DNA of 6,079 bases from Clostridia bacterium (GTDB taxonomy: Bacteria; Bacillota; Clostridia; Oscillospirales; Acutalibacteraceae). Shown here in pieces: positions 4,308 to 6,079 of the stretch (positions are counted from its first letter, which is position 1; every line of letters starts with the position of its first letter). A model generated the notes under the pieces. It was given only the letters and a program-made list of their open reading frames with translations. It was not told the origin of the DNA and ran no database searches. The position numbers and the translations under genes are program-made. The DNA lies in the NCBI GenBank assembly GCA_017425745.1, contig JAFOXT010000064.1, positions 1 through 6,079 of the forward strand, given 5' to 3'.

Positions 4308-6079
4308 TTAGATACTGATCTGATTTGCCAATACTTCAGCATCGTCTGACTGGAAGTAATGGCTTTTGCTGTCAATAAACTTTATGCCTTTTATATTTTC
4401 GGCATAAATGCTCCAGCATTTTTCTGCCTGTCTGTAGTTCCTTGTGAAAATATCTTTCTTGCTTATCACCACAGTAACAGGAGTCTTGATTTTTATTTCA
4501 GCTTCGCAATAGCTTGCTCCCGCAAAATCTGTATCCTTTCTGAAGCTCTTAAGCATTTCTGTAAGAACCTCCTGAGAAAGATTGCTGAGCTTCGCCCCTG
4601 CTTTTGAAAGAATTGCCTTAAGAAGCTTGTCTGGCACACTGTTCCATATATTCCTTCTTGTTGGCTTAGCAGGTGGAATGCTTGCGCCGGCAAAATAGTT
4701 TCTGGCATCTGCACCTGAAGCTTCAAGCTCCCTAATTATCTGTATGGCAACAGCTGAACCTACACAGTGAGAATAAAATTCAATTTCTTTACCGCGGAAG
4801 GTTCCTGCAATTTCATTTGCCGCTTTCCTGCATTCTTCCGCAGAGTGCAGATATCTGATAAAATATAGCGAAATGTTGCTGTTGTTTTCCTTTATGGTGT
4901 TTACAAGGCTGCTATATGCCTCAGCACCGCCACCTGCAAAGGGCAGAAGAATCATAACCTTATCTGACTTTTCGTTAATATATAAGGCTTCAAGATATTC
5001 ATAATTTTCTACCTTTCTATCATTCATCAGAAGTGACAGTTTAAAAGGAGTTGAATTTCTCATAAAGTCTGCCGCAGAGATGTTTTCAAATTCTTTTTCA
5101 CTAAGAAGTGAAATCATTGAAAGACTTGTTCCGCCAAGATCAAAGAAATCGCTGTATCTGCCTATGGATTCCTTGCCGAGGATTTTTCTGAATGCCTCGC
5201 AAATTAATCCTTCAGTATCGTTTATCGGTGCTTCACTTTCATCAAGCTGAGCAAACTCTATATATTCTGACGAAAGAGCTTTTCTGTCCAATTTTCCGCT
5301 TTGGTTAAGCGGCAACCTTTCAAGATGTACAAAAGCTCCCGGCACCATATACCGTGGCAGTTTGCTGAGACACTTTTCCCTTATTGTATCATCGTTTTCA
5401 CATTCACCTGTAAAAAATGCCACAAGCACATCTCTGCCGGCTGTTTTATTGATAACAACCGCAATTGACTCCACACCGTCAGCTTCACTGATAACAGCTT
5501 CGATTTCACTGATTTCTATGCGCTGACCGTTGAGCTTAATCTGGTTATCAATTCTTCCGCAGAAAACAATATTTCCATCTTCTCTCCAATATGCGAGATC
5601 ACCCGTTTTATAAAGTTTGCCTTTACCAAAGGGATTATCAATAAATCTTTCTGCTGTAAGCTCAGGATTATTAATATACCCCTGACCAACATTCACACCT
5701 GCAATACACAGTTCACCCATCACGCCACCCGGCGCAGGATTGTTGTGTTTATCAACCACATACATCTGCGTATTGTAAATGGGCTTGCCGATAGGTACGG
5801 GATCAATATCTATTGGCATACAATCATAATAGGTTACGTCTATTGCACACTCAGTAGGGCCGTACAGGTTGTGAAGAGTAACCTTATTACAGTCAAATAT
5901 GTTATAGAAACGCTGAACCAAAGAAGCTGAAAGCGCCTCGCCTGACAGGAATACATACTTCACCGTTGCAAATTTGTTTCTATCTGTCTCGTGGCTCTCG
6001 AGATAGTTTAAGAACAACTCAAACACTGACGGCACAAAATGAAGGTGTGTTACCTTGTTATTGTGTACCTCGTCAAGTA
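4308..6079 (-). CDS. Nonribosomal peptide synthetase, C-terminal A-PCP-TE part, serine-type, partial (5' end outside window)
   Basis: The frame is open to the right edge and shows 589 residues (numbered from the edge; stop TAA at 4310-4308). The GTG at 6035 is an internal Val, not a start. The adenylation domain fills residues 1-270: A5 NLYGPTE (70-76), A6 GELCIAG, A7 YKTGDL (156-161), A8 GRIDNQIKLNGQRIEISEIE, A9 LPRYMVP and A10 NQSGKLDRK with Lys262. Visible code residues His13, Phe43, Ser45, Leu71, Ile79, Asp80 and Lys262 fit the serine code (EntF-like), so L-Ser is the predicted substrate. A carrier domain follows, with FFDLGGTSL and phosphopantetheine site Ser318. The C-terminal alpha/beta-hydrolase thioesterase begins near residue 373 with LLPFAGGGAEAY, as in type II thioesterases. 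Its nucleophile elbow reads S-H-C-V-G, giving Cys438 in place of Ser; Asp542 and His573 complete a likely triad. This is a terminal, product-releasing module. The product, any earlier modules and any condensation domain are outside the window. Confidence 0.95.
   Translation of the reverse strand, partial: LDEVHNNKVTHLHFVPSVFELFLNYLESHETDRNKFATVKYVFLSGEALSASLVQRFYNIFDCNKVTLHNLYGPTECAIDVTYYDCMPIDIDPVPIGKPIYNTQMYVVDKHNNPAPGGVMGELCIAGVNVGQGYINNPELTAERFIDNPFGKGKLYKTGDLAYWREDGNIVFCGRIDNQIKLNGQRIEISEIEAVISEADGVESIAVVINKTAGRDVLVAFFTGECENDDTIREKCLSKLPRYMVPGAFVHLERLPLNQSGKLDRKALSSEYIEFAQLDESEAPINDTEGLICEAFRKILGKESIGRYSDFFDLGGTSLSMISLLSEKEFENISAADFMRNSTPFKLSLLMNDRKVENYEYLEALYINEKSDKVMILLPFAGGGAEAYSSLVNTIKENNSNISLYFIRYLHSAEECRKAANEIAGTFRGKEIEFYSHCVGSAVAIQIIRELEASGADARNYFAGASIPPAKPTRRNIWNSVPDKLLKAILSKAGAKLSNLSQEVLTEMLKSFRKDTDFAGASYCEAEIKIKTPVTVVISKKDIFTRNYRQAEKCWSIYAENIKGIKFIDSKSHYFQSDDAEVLANQISI

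Noticed and set aside
3950..4375. Minus-strand ORF of 141 codons with a poly-Phe stretch
   Set aside because: The Phe run is the complement of the Lys-rich tail of Lgt-like B, and the ORF runs through the terminator and into the synthetase gene in another frame.
6033..6035. GTG as the start of the synthetase gene
   Set aside because: The frame stays open to the window edge, and the residues before it (VTHLHF) are part of the adenylation domain, including a specificity residue.

Overview
The window looks like a piece of a Gram-positive, probably gut-type Clostridia chromosome (Ruminococcus/Oscillospiraceae-like). The base composition is AT-rich, the Shine-Dalgarno sequences are strong (AGGAG or AAGGAG type), the promoters are SigA-like (TTGAAA/TATAAT), and the first gene has a signal peptide of the 'KKALSVLLAVIM' style common in those organisms. 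The assignment rests on style alone. No rRNA, tRNA, mobile element or CRISPR array is visible.

Layout. Positions 1-2016 (minus strand) hold one long uninterrupted frame of 672 codons that runs off the left edge. It encodes a large secreted, mostly helical protein of unknown function. Positions 2078-2941 (minus) encode an integral membrane protein of the Lgt (prolipoprotein diacylglyceryl transferase) superfamily, here called Lgt-like A. One base upstream of its start codon lies the stop codon of a 31-codon ORF (2943-3038, minus) with a near-perfect Shine-Dalgarno sequence. The small ORF, Lgt-like A and the secreted protein are probably one transcript. Positions 3039-3338 are a divergent regulatory region. 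It contains two promoters of matching architecture, a hairpin in the leader of the minus-strand transcript, a 12-bp direct repeat and a small GC-rich tandem repeat. Positions 3339-4250 (plus) encode a second, divergent Lgt-like membrane protein (Lgt-like B). A bidirectional terminator at 4269-4301 separates it from the converging last gene.

Positions 4308-6079 (minus, 5' end outside the window) are the C-terminal part of a nonribosomal peptide synthetase. The visible order is most of an adenylation domain, a carrier domain, then a thioesterase domain. The visible specificity residues match the serine code, and the thioesterase nucleophile position is Cys instead of Ser.

How the parts may fit together. 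The two Lgt-like proteins share the motif K-x-G-C-F-F-x-x-C-C-x-G and the R-x3-E-F-L-R motif. Residues that are critical in E. coli Lgt (Arg143, Asn146, His103 by alignment from memory) are replaced, so they are probably not housekeeping Lgt. They flank one shared regulatory region, and one is apparently co-transcribed with a secreted protein. A membrane-modification or export role acting on that secreted protein is possible but is inference. Nothing in the window ties the synthetase to the Lgt-like genes beyond adjacency, and the terminator argues for separate transcription.
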